Assembly: GCA_022844405.1 (NCBI GenBank)
Contig: JALHLV010000004.1
Span: 62,001 to 126,000, forward strand
From: Sphingomonadales bacterium
GTDB lineage: Bacteria; Pseudomonadota; Alphaproteobacteria; SMXS01
Direction: 5' to 3'
DNA: 64,000 nt
The position numbers and the translations under genes were made by a program. The notes under the pieces were generated by a model. That model was given only the letters and a program-made list of their open reading frames with translations. It had not been told where the DNA came from and did no database searches. This document shows, piece by piece, positions 35,577 to 44,223 of the stretch (positions within the stretch are counted from its first letter, which is position 1; each line of letters opens with the position of its first letter).

Positions 35577-36485
35577 ATGAGCACCGTCGCCGAGAAGGCC
35601 CTATACCTTCAGCCCGCCTGGGAAGAGATCGTCAAGGCCTTCGAGCGGGCCGGCACCTTCACCGTGCGAACCACCAGCGGCGGCGTGGCCATCGAGCAGA
35701 CCGGCGTGATCGACGAGGTGTTTCTGCGCGGCGAGGGCGCGTTCGCCTCGGTGGTCCAGGACAACATGGATCTGCGCTTCCTGCTCAAGCGACTGGCGCG
35801 CGGCGAGGTGCATCCCGCCCACACCACCATCGACATCTACAACGAGGCCGGTGCGCTGGCGACCTCGTTTCACGGCGCCGACAAGGCGGGCAAGGCGACC
35901 ATCGAGACGATCGCCCAGCGGTTCGGCACCGACCACGCCGAAGCGCAGATCTCCAACGCCGGCAACCGCCGCGCGGGCCTGGCCGACAAGGACGTCAACG
36001 TCGAGGCCGTGCGCGCCGACTGGAAGGCGATGACCAACGTCCACCATTTCGAGGCGCTGCTGGCCAAGCACCGGGTCGGCCGGCTGCAGGCGTTCCGGCT
36101 GATGAACGGCAACTTCACCCACGAGCTGTCGGCGGGCGCATTCCCCGACCTGCTGAAGAAGCTCGATGCCACCGGCGAGAAGGTCATGGTGTTCGTCGCC
36201 AACCGCGGCTTCGTGCAGATCTTCTCCGGCCCGGCCAAGGCGCCCAGGCGGGTCGGCCACGGCTGGGAGATCGTCCACGACCTGTCCAAGGTGTTCGTGC
36301 CGGATTCGGCGCTGAACCATCTGTGGCTGGTCAACAAGCCGACCGCCGCCGGCATCATCTCGTCGCTGGAGATCGTCAGCGAGGCCGAGGACCAGGCGCT
36401 CGCCAGCATCTTCGGCAAGCATCCGCACGGCGATCCCCAGCCCGCGAGCTGGCTCGAGCTGCTGAACACGCTGCCGAGGAAATAG
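35577..36485 (+). CDS. hemin-degrading factor-like protein (HemS/ChuS superfamily)
   Basis: 302 residues. Two HemS-type repeats are visible: TIDIYNEAGALATSFHG in the first half and AFRLMNGNFTHELSAGAF, VFVANRGFVQIFSGPAKAP and DSALNHLWLVNKPT in the second. Family members bind heme and degrade it or deliver it. At 302 residues it is shorter than typical 340-350 residue HemS, with reduced first repeat. No heme uptake genes are next to it, but a TonB-dependent receptor lies at 50.7 kb. Start ATG follows a GGGAGAG box. Confidence 0.8.
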   Translation: MSTVAEKALYLQPAWEEIVKAFERAGTFTVRTTSGGVAIEQTGVIDEVFLRGEGAFASVVQDNMDLRFLLKRLARGEVHPAHTTIDIYNEAGALATSFHGADKAGKATIETIAQRFGTDHAEAQISNAGNRRAGLADKDVNVEAVRADWKAMTNVHHFEALLAKHRVGRLQAFRLMNGNFTHELSAGAFPDLLKKLDATGEKVMVFVANRGFVQIFSGPAKAPRRVGHGWEIVHDLSKVFVPDSALNHLWLVNKPTAAGIISSLEIVSEAEDQALASIFGKHPHGDPQPASWLELLNTLPRK

Positions 36486-36555
36486 CCCGACCTTCAGCCT
36501 TGCCGGTCGCGCGCCGCTCCCCTTACAGTCGGTGAAAATCGGGGAGAGATTTTCC

Positions 36556-37938
36556 ATGACCATGGCGTTCAACATCACCGACGACATCGGCGCCGCGGGG
36601 CGCGCCGTGCGCGAGAGCCTGAGCCGCAAGAACCAGCGGTCGCAGGAGCTGACCGGGCGCACCAGGGAGCTCATGAACATGGGCTCGGCCGCCAGCGTCG
36701 AGATGCCGTTCCCGGTGCTGATCGAGAAGGGCGAAGGCGCCCACCTGATCGACGCCGACGGCAACCGCTACATCGACTTCCAGATCGGCTTCGGCTCGCT
36801 GATCCTGGGCCACCGCCATCCGGTGATCCAGCAGGCGATCCTGGACCAGGTGGAGAACCGGGGCTGGCAGTTCGGGCTGCACAACCCGAACCAGGTGCCG
36901 CTCGCCGAGCAGGTGATCAAGGCCGACAACTGCGTCGAGCGGCTGATCTTCTGCAACACCGGCACGGAAGCGTCCATGTACGCCATCCGCGCCGCCCGCG
37001 CCTTCACCGGCAAGCACAAGATCGGCGTGTTCGACGGCTTCTATCACGGCGCCCACGACTACGGCATCGGCCTGGCCGACCCGACCAGCCCGCGCGACGC
37101 GCCGGTCTACCGTCCGCTGGGCGCGGGCGTGCTGCCGGCCGTGGTCGAAAACCAGATCATGCTGCCCTACCGGTCGCAGGCGGCGTTCGACATCATCCGC
37201 AAGCACAGGGACGAGCTTGCCGTGGTGATGATCGAGGCGGCGCAAAGCTCGAACCCGCACATGAACGACGAAATCCGCGAGTTCCTGCACGAGCTGAAGG
37301 CGGTATGCGCCCAGTCCGGCGTGCTGTTCATGATGGACGAGGTGATCACCGGCTTCCGCTTCGCCTATGGCGGCGCCCAGGAGTTCTATGGCATCAAACC
37401 GGACCTGGCGACCTACGGCAAGGCGCTGGGCGGCGGCCTGCCGGTCGGCGCGGTGGGCGGCCGGGCCGATATCATGCGGCTGTTCAACGCGCTGCACGAG
37501 GGCGACCCCAAGGGCATCATGTCGGGCGGCACGTTCTCGGGCAATCCGCTGACCATGGCCGCGGGCTATGCGCAGGTGAAATATTTCGACGACAACCGCG
37601 ACACGGTCTATCCGCACATCAACGGCCAGGGCGAGCGGCTGGCGCGCATGGTCAACGAGTACGCCCATGCCAAGAACATGGCGGTGCAGGTGCTGAACGC
37701 CGGCTCCATGTTCCAGATCTACTTCAAGAAGGAACCGATCCGCTCGGCCCGCGACCTCAACATGAAGAAGCCGCAGGCCGAGACCGAGTTCTACCTGCAC
37801 CTGCTCGACAACGGCGTGCTGGTGCCGGGGACCAGGCGCTCGTTCGTGTCGTTCGTCCACTCGCCGGAGTTGATCGACGACGCCGTGGACCGCATCAAGC
37901 GCTCGCTCGATCTCGTGCGCGATGACGGGCTGATCTAA
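36556..37938 (+). CDS. class III PLP-dependent aminotransferase (GSA aminomutase-like)
   Basis: 460 residues from ATG 36556 (GGGGAGAG box). Fold type I class III features: YIDFQIGFGSLILGHRHP, FCNTGTEASMYAIRAARAFTG, GFYHGAHDYG, LFMMDEVITGFR and the PLP lysine Lys289 (TYGKALGGG). It resembles glutamate-1-semialdehyde aminomutase-like transaminases; omega-aminotransferase activity is likely, substrate unknown. Lipoprotein gene follows 68 bases later. Confidence 0.9.
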   Translation: MTMAFNITDDIGAAGRAVRESLSRKNQRSQELTGRTRELMNMGSAASVEMPFPVLIEKGEGAHLIDADGNRYIDFQIGFGSLILGHRHPVIQQAILDQVENRGWQFGLHNPNQVPLAEQVIKADNCVERLIFCNTGTEASMYAIRAARAFTGKHKIGVFDGFYHGAHDYGIGLADPTSPRDAPVYRPLGAGVLPAVVENQIMLPYRSQAAFDIIRKHRDELAVVMIEAAQSSNPHMNDEIREFLHELKAVCAQSGVLFMMDEVITGFRFAYGGAQEFYGIKPDLATYGKALGGGLPVGAVGGRADIMRLFNALHEGDPKGIMSGGTFSGNPLTMAAGYAQVKYFDDNRDTVYPHINGQGERLARMVNEYAHAKNMAVQVLNAGSMFQIYFKKEPIRSARDLNMKKPQAETEFYLHLLDNGVLVPGTRRSFVSFVHSPELIDDAVDRIKRSLDLVRDDGLI

Positions 37939-38006
37939 CGCCGCTCCCGGTGTAGAATGGCGCGCCCGGACGGTCCGGCCTCCGGGGCGCGATGGGGGAG
38001 AGCAAC

Positions 38007-38507
38007 ATGAACACGACCCTGAAATTCGTGCTGCCGCTGCTGGCGGCGACCGCGCTCGCCGGCTGCGGCCAGGACGCTGCCGATACCGCCGCCGAGAAGA
38101 TCGCCAAGCAGCAGGGCATCGATATGGACATCGACCGCGACGGCGACACGGCGACCTATAAGATGGGCGGCCCCAACGGCGGCTCGTTGCAGATCGGCGG
38201 CGACCTGAAGGTGCCGGACGGCTTCCCCGGCGATGTGGCAGTCTATCCCGACCTCAAGATCGTCGCCTCGAGCTCAGTGCCGCAGGGCTTCATGGTGCAC
38301 GGCCAGACAGGCGACGGCGTCGAAAAGGTCACCAGCTTCTACGCCGACAAGATGGCGTCGGACGGCTGGACAAAGGAGGGAGAGTTCGCCCAGGGCGACG
38401 CCATGCGCACCCTGTCCTTCAAGAAGGACGGCCGCACCGCCGCGATAAATGTGTTCAAGGGCGACGGCGGCACCACGGTGCAGCTGACCGCGATGACGGG
38501 CGGCTAG
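38007..38507 (+). CDS. predicted lipoprotein
   Basis: 166 residues from ATG 38007 (GGGGGAGAG box). The lipobox is LAGC with Cys20 as lipidation site, after a hydrophobic FVLPLLAATALAG. The rest is a small periplasmic domain with VPDGFPGDVAVYPDLKIVAS and VTSFYADKMASDGWTKEG, a pattern seen in secreted proteins of unknown function. The last 4 bases overlap the convergent CoA ligase stop. Confidence 0.8.
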   Translation: MNTTLKFVLPLLAATALAGCGQDAADTAAEKIAKQQGIDMDIDRDGDTATYKMGGPNGGSLQIGGDLKVPDGFPGDVAVYPDLKIVASSSVPQGFMVHGQTGDGVEKVTSFYADKMASDGWTKEGEFAQGDAMRTLSFKKDGRTAAINVFKGDGGTTVQLTAMTGG

Positions 38508-40045
38508 ACGATCCGGCTTTCCTTGTTGCCCCAGTAGCGGTCGCGCAGCAGCCGCTTGTAGAGTTTGCCGGTCGCATGGCGCGGCAGCTCCGGCTCGAAA
38601 TCGACGCTTTTCGGGCATTTCAGGTGCGCCAGGTGCAGGCGGCAATAGCCGATGATATCGGCCTCGAGCGCCGGGCCGGCGTCGGACCAGACCATGGGCT
38701 GGACGACGGCCTTCACCTCCTCGCCGAACTCCTCGTTGGGCACGCCGAACACCGCCACGTCCGCCACCTTGGGATGGCCGATCAGCAGGTTCTCGACCTC
38801 CTGCGGATAGATGTTCACGCCGCCGGAGATGATCATGAACGCCTTGCGGTCGGTCAGGTAGAGAAACCCCTCCTCGTCCACATAGCCCACGTCGCCCAGC
38901 GTCGACCAGCCCCTGTCGTTGCGGGTCTGGGCGGTCTTCTCGGCGTCGTTGTGGTAGCTGAACTCGGGGCCGCCGGAGAAATAGATCGTGCCCGGCTCGC
39001 CCGGCGGCAGCTCCTGCCCGTCGTCGCCGACGATGTGCAGCCCGGCGACCAGCGAGCGGCCCACCGACCCCGGATGCTTCAGCCAGTCCTCGGAATTGAT
39101 GAAGGTGGAACCGTTGCCTTCGGTGCCGGCGTAGTACTCCATCAGGATCGGCCCCCACCAGCCGATCATCGCCCGCTTCACCTCGATGGGGCACGGCGCG
39201 GCGGCATGGATCGCCACCTTCAGCGACGAGACGTCGTACCGCGCGCGCACCTCCTCGGGCAGCTTCAGCATCCGCACGAACATGGTCGGCACCAGTTGGC
39301 TGTGGGTGGCGCGGTGCTTCTCGACCTGGCGCAGATAATCCTCGGCGTCGAAGTGCTCCATGATCACGCAGGTGCCGCCGACGCGCATGATCCACATGTT
39401 GAAGCGCAGCGGGGCCGCGTGATAGAGCGGCGCCGGCGACAGGTAGACGGTGTGCTCGTCGAAGCCGTAGAGCATCCGCGCCGCCATGCCCTGGGGCGAG
39501 ACGTGGTCGATCGGATCGCCGGTCATCGGCAGCTTGACGCCCTTGGGCCGTCCCGTCGTCCCCGACGAATAGAGCATGTCGACGCCCGAGGTCTCGTCGG
39601 CGATCGGCGTGGCCGGCATGGCAGCCACCGCGTCCTCGTAGCTGGCGAAGCCGGGCACCGTACCGTCGGTCATCAGCAGCGTCCCGACGCCCGGCACCTG
39701 CCCGGGCAGTTCGACGGCCACCTTGGCCATGGCATGGGACGCGATCAGCATCCTGGCGCCGCAGTCCGCGACGATATAGGCCGCCTCGGGCGCGGTCAGG
39801 CGGGTGCTGATCGCGGTGAAGTAGAGGCCCGCGCGTTGCGCTGCCCAGCACACTTCGTAGAATCGCCGCTGATTTTCCATCAGCAGCGCGATGTGGTCGC
39901 CGGGCTTCAGGCCCCGTGCGCGAAACACCTGCGCGAGCCGATTCGAGCGGTTCTCCAGCTCTCCATAAGTCACCACGTCCCCCGATCCGGCGATGATGTA
40001 GGCCGGTTTTTCAGGCGTGATACGGGCGTGCACGGACGGGTGCAT
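38504..40045 (-). CDS. acyl-CoA synthetase (fatty-acid type, AMP-forming)
   Basis: 513 residues from ATG 40045 (AGGGGAGA box). Adenylation motifs: LYSSGTTGRPKGVKLP (P-loop), YYAGTEGNG, GWSTLGDVGYVDEEGFLYLTDR and the catalytic lysine near the C-terminus in HATGKLYKRLLR. It activates a carboxylic acid as CoA thioester; the N-terminal HARITPEKPAYI is typical of FadD3/FadD17-like or medium-chain ligases. The substrate is unknown. A GTTTACCG inverted repeat lies 42 bases upstream. Confidence 0.9.
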   Translation of the reverse strand: MHPSVHARITPEKPAYIIAGSGDVVTYGELENRSNRLAQVFRARGLKPGDHIALLMENQRRFYEVCWAAQRAGLYFTAISTRLTAPEAAYIVADCGARMLIASHAMAKVAVELPGQVPGVGTLLMTDGTVPGFASYEDAVAAMPATPIADETSGVDMLYSSGTTGRPKGVKLPMTGDPIDHVSPQGMAARMLYGFDEHTVYLSPAPLYHAAPLRFNMWIMRVGGTCVIMEHFDAEDYLRQVEKHRATHSQLVPTMFVRMLKLPEEVRARYDVSSLKVAIHAAAPCPIEVKRAMIGWWGPILMEYYAGTEGNGSTFINSEDWLKHPGSVGRSLVAGLHIVGDDGQELPPGEPGTIYFSGGPEFSYHNDAEKTAQTRNDRGWSTLGDVGYVDEEGFLYLTDRKAFMIISGGVNIYPQEVENLLIGHPKVADVAVFGVPNEEFGEEVKAVVQPMVWSDAGPALEADIIGYCRLHLAHLKCPKSVDFEPELPRHATGKLYKRLLRDRYWGNKESRIV

Positions 40046-40087
40046 GAAATGCGGTCTCCCCTTTTGTTTGCGGCTATTTAACACTCT

Positions 40088-40105
40088 GTTTACCGGGCGG
40101 TAAAC
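40088..40105. promoter_or_regulatory. 8-bp perfect inverted repeat, candidate TetR-type operator
   Basis: GTTTACCG (40088-40095) and CGGTAAAC (40098-40105) with a 2-base GG centre, 42 bases upstream of the CoA ligase start and inside its likely promoter. TTTAC/GTAAA half-sites also occur in the palindrome at 11750-11772. Such sites commonly bind TetR-family fatty-acid regulators; no TetR gene is adjacent. Confidence 0.55.
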
Positions 40106-40174
40106 GGCTGAACTGCTCCGGCGCCGAGATGCCAGTGTCACGTGCCGCTTGAACGGACCATGCGGTCGATGCAT

Positions 40175-40270
40175 AGCTGCACCGCAACATACTTGTATTT
40201 GCAAACACCATCATTGCTGTTTATATGCCGCCAGCGGAGGCCATGCTGCGCTGCAACATTATTGTAATTC
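40175..40270. promoter_or_regulatory. two imperfect 27-bp direct repeats with CTGC-N3-GCAA boxes
   Basis: Repeat one (40175-40201) and two (40244-40270) share GCTGC, GCAACAT and TTGTA in register, about 20 of 27 bases. Each contains CTGC-N3-GCAACAT, close to the CTGC-N3/4-GCAG motif reported for the storage-granule repressor PhaR, plus ACA-N4-TGT. They end 14 bases before the SDR start, so would overlap the promoter of the SDR-WS/DGAT operon. Binding is inferred. Confidence 0.45.
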
Positions 40271-40283
40271 GGGGAAGCTCACT

Positions 40284-41093
40284 ATGGCACATGGATATGG
40301 CAAGACGGCGCTGGTGACCGGTGCATCCAGCGGTATCGGCCGCGAATTGTCGACCGTGTTCGCCGAGCACGGCTACAACCTGGTGGTCGTCGCCCGTAAT
40401 GCCGACGCGCTCCAGACCCTCGCCGAAGAGCTGTACGACGCCTATGGCACGACCGTCACCGTGCTGCCGAAGGATCTGTCCAAGCCGTCCGCGCCCCAGC
40501 AAATTTTCAAGGCTGTGCAGGCCGACGGCATCCACGTCGACGCGCTGGTCAACAACGCCGGCCTCGGCGCGTTCCGCAATTTCGCCGACACGCCCCGGTC
40601 GCGGGTGACGGCCATGATCGCCGTCAACGTGGCTACGCTGACCGAGCTGTGCCACCTGTTCGCCGGCCCGATGATCGAGCAGCGGGAGGGACGCATCCTC
40701 AACGTGGCGTCGGTGGCGTCGTTCAATCCCACGCCCAACGCCGCCGTCTACGGCGCCACCAAGGCGTTCGTGCTGTCGCTGAGCGAGGCGCTGAGCGAGG
40801 AGCTGAAGCCCCACAACATCACCGTCACCGCGCTGTGCCCCGGCCTGACCGAGACCGGCTTCTCGAAGGCCGCCACCGGCAAGACCGGCGCCAACCCGGC
40901 GGTGCCCGATTTCATGAAGCTCGACGCCGGTCAGGTCGCCCGCGAGGGCTTCGACGCGCTGCACGCCGGCGAGGTGATCCGGATCAACGGCATCGCCTAT
41001 CAGTTGGGCGTGGAGTGGCTGCGCTATGCGCCGCGCTTCGTGGCGCGCACCGTCGGCGGCATGTTCGGCAAGCAGCTGGAAGACGGATTTTGA
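40284..41093 (+). CDS. short-chain dehydrogenase/reductase
   Basis: 269 residues from ATG 40284 (GGGGAAG box). Classical SDR: TGASSGIG cofactor loop, VNNAGLGAF, the active-site serine in NVASVASFNPTPNAAVYGATK split around, with Tyr-x3-Lys YGATK. ALCPGLTETGF follows. The DltE-like SDR group fits. It starts the operon with WS/DGAT, lipase and MarR genes (gap 22 bases), suggesting acyl or fatty-alcohol redox chemistry (inference). Confidence 0.9.
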   Translation: MAHGYGKTALVTGASSGIGRELSTVFAEHGYNLVVVARNADALQTLAEELYDAYGTTVTVLPKDLSKPSAPQQIFKAVQADGIHVDALVNNAGLGAFRNFADTPRSRVTAMIAVNVATLTELCHLFAGPMIEQREGRILNVASVASFNPTPNAAVYGATKAFVLSLSEALSEELKPHNITVTALCPGLTETGFSKAATGKTGANPAVPDFMKLDAGQVAREGFDALHAGEVIRINGIAYQLGVEWLRYAPRFVARTVGGMFGKQLEDGF

Positions 41094-41115
41094 GACCGCG
41101 AAGAAGGGTGGGATC

Positions 41116-42687
41116 GTGAGCACGCACATCGAGAAACTCTCCGGCATGGACGCCGGCTGGCTGCACTTCGAGAGCGAGGACGTGCCGCTGCACGTGGCGA
41201 GCTGCCCGATCTTCCAGCTCCCCGACGGCACCGATCCCGAGACCTTCTTCAAGCAGGTCAAGGCGCTGGTAACGCGGCGCGCTCCGGCGCTGAAGAACTA
41301 CCGCATCCGCCGCGTCGACATCCCGTTCGGCCTCGACCATCCGGTGTGGCATGACGACCTGGACAATATCGACTTCGACTATCACATCCGCCGCGTCCGG
41401 CTGCCGAAGCCCGGCTCGCTGGAGCAGCTCGAGGCCGCCTGCTCGCGCATCGCGGCCGCGCCCATGGACATGAACCGGCCGCTGTGGGAGTACCACCTGA
41501 TCGATGGCCTGCAGGGAAACCGGGTCTGCCTGGTGATCAAGATTCACCACGCGGTGATCGACGGCGAATCCGGCGTCATGCAGCTCGACATGATGATGGA
41601 CACCACGCCCGAGCCGCGGCAGGTGACGCCGCCGGCCGGATTGCCCGAGGGCACCGAGGCGCCGCACATGTGGGAACTGCTGAGCGACGCGTTCCTGCGC
41701 TTCATGCAACAGCCGCTGACCATGCTGGAGGCGCTGCCGCGCATGGCCGACGCGGCGACCAACTATTCCACCGTGATGATGGACCGGCTGACCCAGGGCG
41801 AAGCGCTCACGCGCACCGCGCCGCCCACGCCGTTCAACCGCGCGGTGTCGCGCAGCCGCCGCTACGTGATGGCCTCGGTCTCTCTGGACGAGGTCAAGGC
41901 GATCAAGAACGCCCTGAAGGTGACGCTCAACGATGTGGTGATGGGCGTCTGCGCCGGCGCCCTGCGCCGCTACCTGCAGCGCACCGGCGCCCCGCTGGGC
42001 GACGAACTGCTCGCCATGGTGCCGGTCTCGCTGCGCCGCGGCGACGCGGCCACCGACCACATGGGTACGCTGGTCACCGGCATGATCTGCGGCCTGGCCA
42101 CCGACATCGAGGATCCCATCGACCGGCTGCACGCCATCAACAAGCGCAGCCGCGCGGCCAAGACCGAGGTCGAGGCGACCAAGGGCGCCATGATCCAGGA
42201 CTACAACATCGCCGGCGCGCCGCTGGTGCTGCGGCTCGCCTCCCAGCTCTATGGCGGCCTGCGCCTCGCCGATCTGGTCCAGCCCATGTTCAACGTCACC
42301 ATCTCGAACGTGGCCGGACCGCGCGCGCCGCTGTACCTCAACGGCGCCCGCATGCTGCACTACCATCCGTTGTCGATCGTGACCCACGGGCTGGGCCTGA
42401 ACATCACCGTCCAGAGCTATTGCGACACCCTGGATTTCGGCCTGATCTCGTGCGCCAGGCTGCTGCCCGACCTGGCGGAGATGCGCGACGACCTGCTGAC
42501 CAGCTTCGAGGCGCTGCGGCAGGCTGTCCTCGGCACCGGCGCGGAACCGGCCGTATCGCCGCGGACCGTGCGCGAGCTGACCCACCGCCGCGCCGGCGAC
42601 ACACCGCCCGCCCACGCCAAGTCCAGGCGCCTGCCCAGCCGCCGCCCGCCATCCCAGCGCGTGCGGAAAACCCCGGAGCGCGCATGA
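41116..42687 (+). CDS. wax ester synthase / diacylglycerol acyltransferase (WS/DGAT)
   Basis: 523 residues from GTG 41116 (AAGGGTGGG upstream). The active-site HHxxxDG motif is IHHAVIDG (His144, His145, Asp149). Other family blocks are SGMDAGWLHFESEDVPLH, PLWEYHLIDGL, NDVVMGVCAGALRRYL and the C-terminal NVTISNVAGPRAPLYLNGA. It esterifies acyl-CoA with a fatty alcohol or diacylglycerol to storage lipid at the inner membrane. The stop overlaps the lipase start (ATGA). Confidence 0.93.
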   Translation: MSTHIEKLSGMDAGWLHFESEDVPLHVASCPIFQLPDGTDPETFFKQVKALVTRRAPALKNYRIRRVDIPFGLDHPVWHDDLDNIDFDYHIRRVRLPKPGSLEQLEAACSRIAAAPMDMNRPLWEYHLIDGLQGNRVCLVIKIHHAVIDGESGVMQLDMMMDTTPEPRQVTPPAGLPEGTEAPHMWELLSDAFLRFMQQPLTMLEALPRMADAATNYSTVMMDRLTQGEALTRTAPPTPFNRAVSRSRRYVMASVSLDEVKAIKNALKVTLNDVVMGVCAGALRRYLQRTGAPLGDELLAMVPVSLRRGDAATDHMGTLVTGMICGLATDIEDPIDRLHAINKRSRAAKTEVEATKGAMIQDYNIAGAPLVLRLASQLYGGLRLADLVQPMFNVTISNVAGPRAPLYLNGARMLHYHPLSIVTHGLGLNITVQSYCDTLDFGLISCARLLPDLAEMRDDLLTSFEALRQAVLGTGAEPAVSPRTVRELTHRRAGDTPPAHAKSRRLPSRRPPSQRVRKTPERA

Positions 42688-43529
42688 TCAGCACCGGCAT
42701 CCGGCAGTTCCGCCTCGGCAGCGACATGCTGCTCGCGGGCTGCGAATATATGGGCCAGTTCATCTACGGGCCGATGGCGCTGACCGTCGCGCCGCGCGCG
42801 CCGGGCCGCAGGGCGGTCATCACCATTCCCGGCTTCACCGGCACCGACGATGCCGTCGCGCCGCTCAACGATGCGCTGTCGAACCTGGGCTACACCGCCG
42901 AATCCTGGGGCCTGGGCGTCAACGGCGGCGTGCCTCGCCGGCACAAGTTCGAGCAGCAGATCAACGACATCGCCAGGCGCGCCTCGCGGCTGGCCGAGAC
43001 CACGGGCGCGGGCGTCTCGCTGGTCGGCCATTCGCTCGGCGGCATGTTCGCCCGCGAGATCGGCCGCCGCCATCCACGGCTGATCGACCGGGTGATCACC
43101 CTGGGCAGTCCGGCCCATATGATCGGACCCGATGACGGCGCCGCCTCGCCGCACGTCCACGGACGCCCGCTGGGTCGGCGCGACCGCGACCACCTGTTCA
43201 GCGACCGGCCGCCGCCCGGCATGCCGTTGGTCGCCATCTACAGCCGCCTCGACTCCATCGCTCCGGTGAGGGCGACCCAGATACCCGCCGGCCTGCTGAG
43301 CGACCCCGACGGCGCGCCGCGCGAGAACATCGAGGTGCTCTGCTCGCATCTGGGCATGGCGGTCAATCCTCTGGTCCAGATTGCCGTCGCCGACCGGCTG
43401 GCGCAGCCGCTGCGCGACTGGCGCCCGTTCGACGCGTCCCGCTATTTCCCCATGCCGGTCAGGCTGGCCCATTCGGTCTTCTATCCGCCGGTGAATGACC
43501 AGATTGGCAACGATCACACCCCCGCATGA
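42684..43529 (+). CDS. lipase-like alpha/beta hydrolase
   Basis: 281 residues. VITIPGFTGTDDAV is the oxyanion region, VGHSLGGMFAREIGRRHP the nucleophile elbow (Ser117), SRLDSIAP the acid region, and SHLGMAVNP a probable catalytic His. Similar to triacylglycerol-lipase-like proteins found beside WS/DGAT genes, likely turning over storage lipid (inference). It overlaps its neighbours on both sides, so is translationally coupled. Confidence 0.85.
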   Translation: MISTGIRQFRLGSDMLLAGCEYMGQFIYGPMALTVAPRAPGRRAVITIPGFTGTDDAVAPLNDALSNLGYTAESWGLGVNGGVPRRHKFEQQINDIARRASRLAETTGAGVSLVGHSLGGMFAREIGRRHPRLIDRVITLGSPAHMIGPDDGAASPHVHGRPLGRRDRDHLFSDRPPPGMPLVAIYSRLDSIAPVRATQIPAGLLSDPDGAPRENIEVLCSHLGMAVNPLVQIAVADRLAQPLRDWRPFDASRYFPMPVRLAHSVFYPPVNDQIGNDHTPA

Positions 43530-43543
43530 AACAGGAACCCCAG

Positions 43544-44023
43544 ATGCGCGCAACCGCGACCGCCCACGCCGATTCGACCCCGAGCGATCCCGTTTCCGAC
43601 TTCAATCTGAACGAGTACGTGCCCTTCCTGATCAACCGCGGCGCGGCCCGCGTTGCGGCCGAGTTCGGCTCGGGCCTGAAACCCCACGGCGTCAACATCA
43701 CCATATGGCGTCTGCTCGCCTCGCTGAACCAGCACGCCAGCCAGCGAATCGGAGAACTTTCGGATTTTACGGGAATCGAGATGTGGACCGTGTCCCGGGT
43801 GGTCTCGCGGCTGGAACAGGAGGGCATGGTCGAACGGCACCGTGGAGACGAGGACGCGCGCGGTGTGATCGTCTCGCTGACACCCGCCGGCCGCACCCTC
43901 GTCGAGACCCTGATCCCCGAGGCCCAGCATTACGAAAGCGTTATTCTTGAAGGGTTTAGCCAAGAGGAAGCGAACTGCCTCCGCGCCCTTCTCGATCGGC
44001 TTTTCGAGAACATGCGCCGTTGA
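43544..44023 (+). CDS. MarR family transcriptional regulator
   Basis: 159 residues from ATG 43544, which has AGGA 8 bases upstream; ATG 43526 would overlap the lipase stop but lacks a box. Winged helix (about 60-125): ITIWRLLASLNQ, ASQRIGELSDFTGIEMWTVSRVVSRLEQEGMVERHRGDEDARGVIVSLT in pieces, with the DxRxx wing DEDARGV. Last gene of the SDR-WS/DGAT-lipase operon and probably its regulator. Confidence 0.9.
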   Translation: MRATATAHADSTPSDPVSDFNLNEYVPFLINRGAARVAAEFGSGLKPHGVNITIWRLLASLNQHASQRIGELSDFTGIEMWTVSRVVSRLEQEGMVERHRGDEDARGVIVSLTPAGRTLVETLIPEAQHYESVILEGFSQEEANCLRALLDRLFENMRR

Positions 44024-44223
44024 TCCGGCGGCCCTCGTTGGTGATGAAACTGAATCTTAACAGAGGCTTGAACCCCACCGCTCTCTTTCACTGTTTGCGG
44101 ATGGAAAGCATTGCAGGTACGATTTCGGTCAGTGGATGCCGTAAAGGCGTCCAATGGGCTACATTGGGCACAGCGACTGATCGTTACCGTAGAGAACGGT
44201 TTCCATCCTCAAGTTAGGGCGAC

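Noticed and set aside
43495-43950. Alternative frame across the MarR gene
   Set aside because: Arg/Pro-rich shadow; the MarR frame has a full winged helix.
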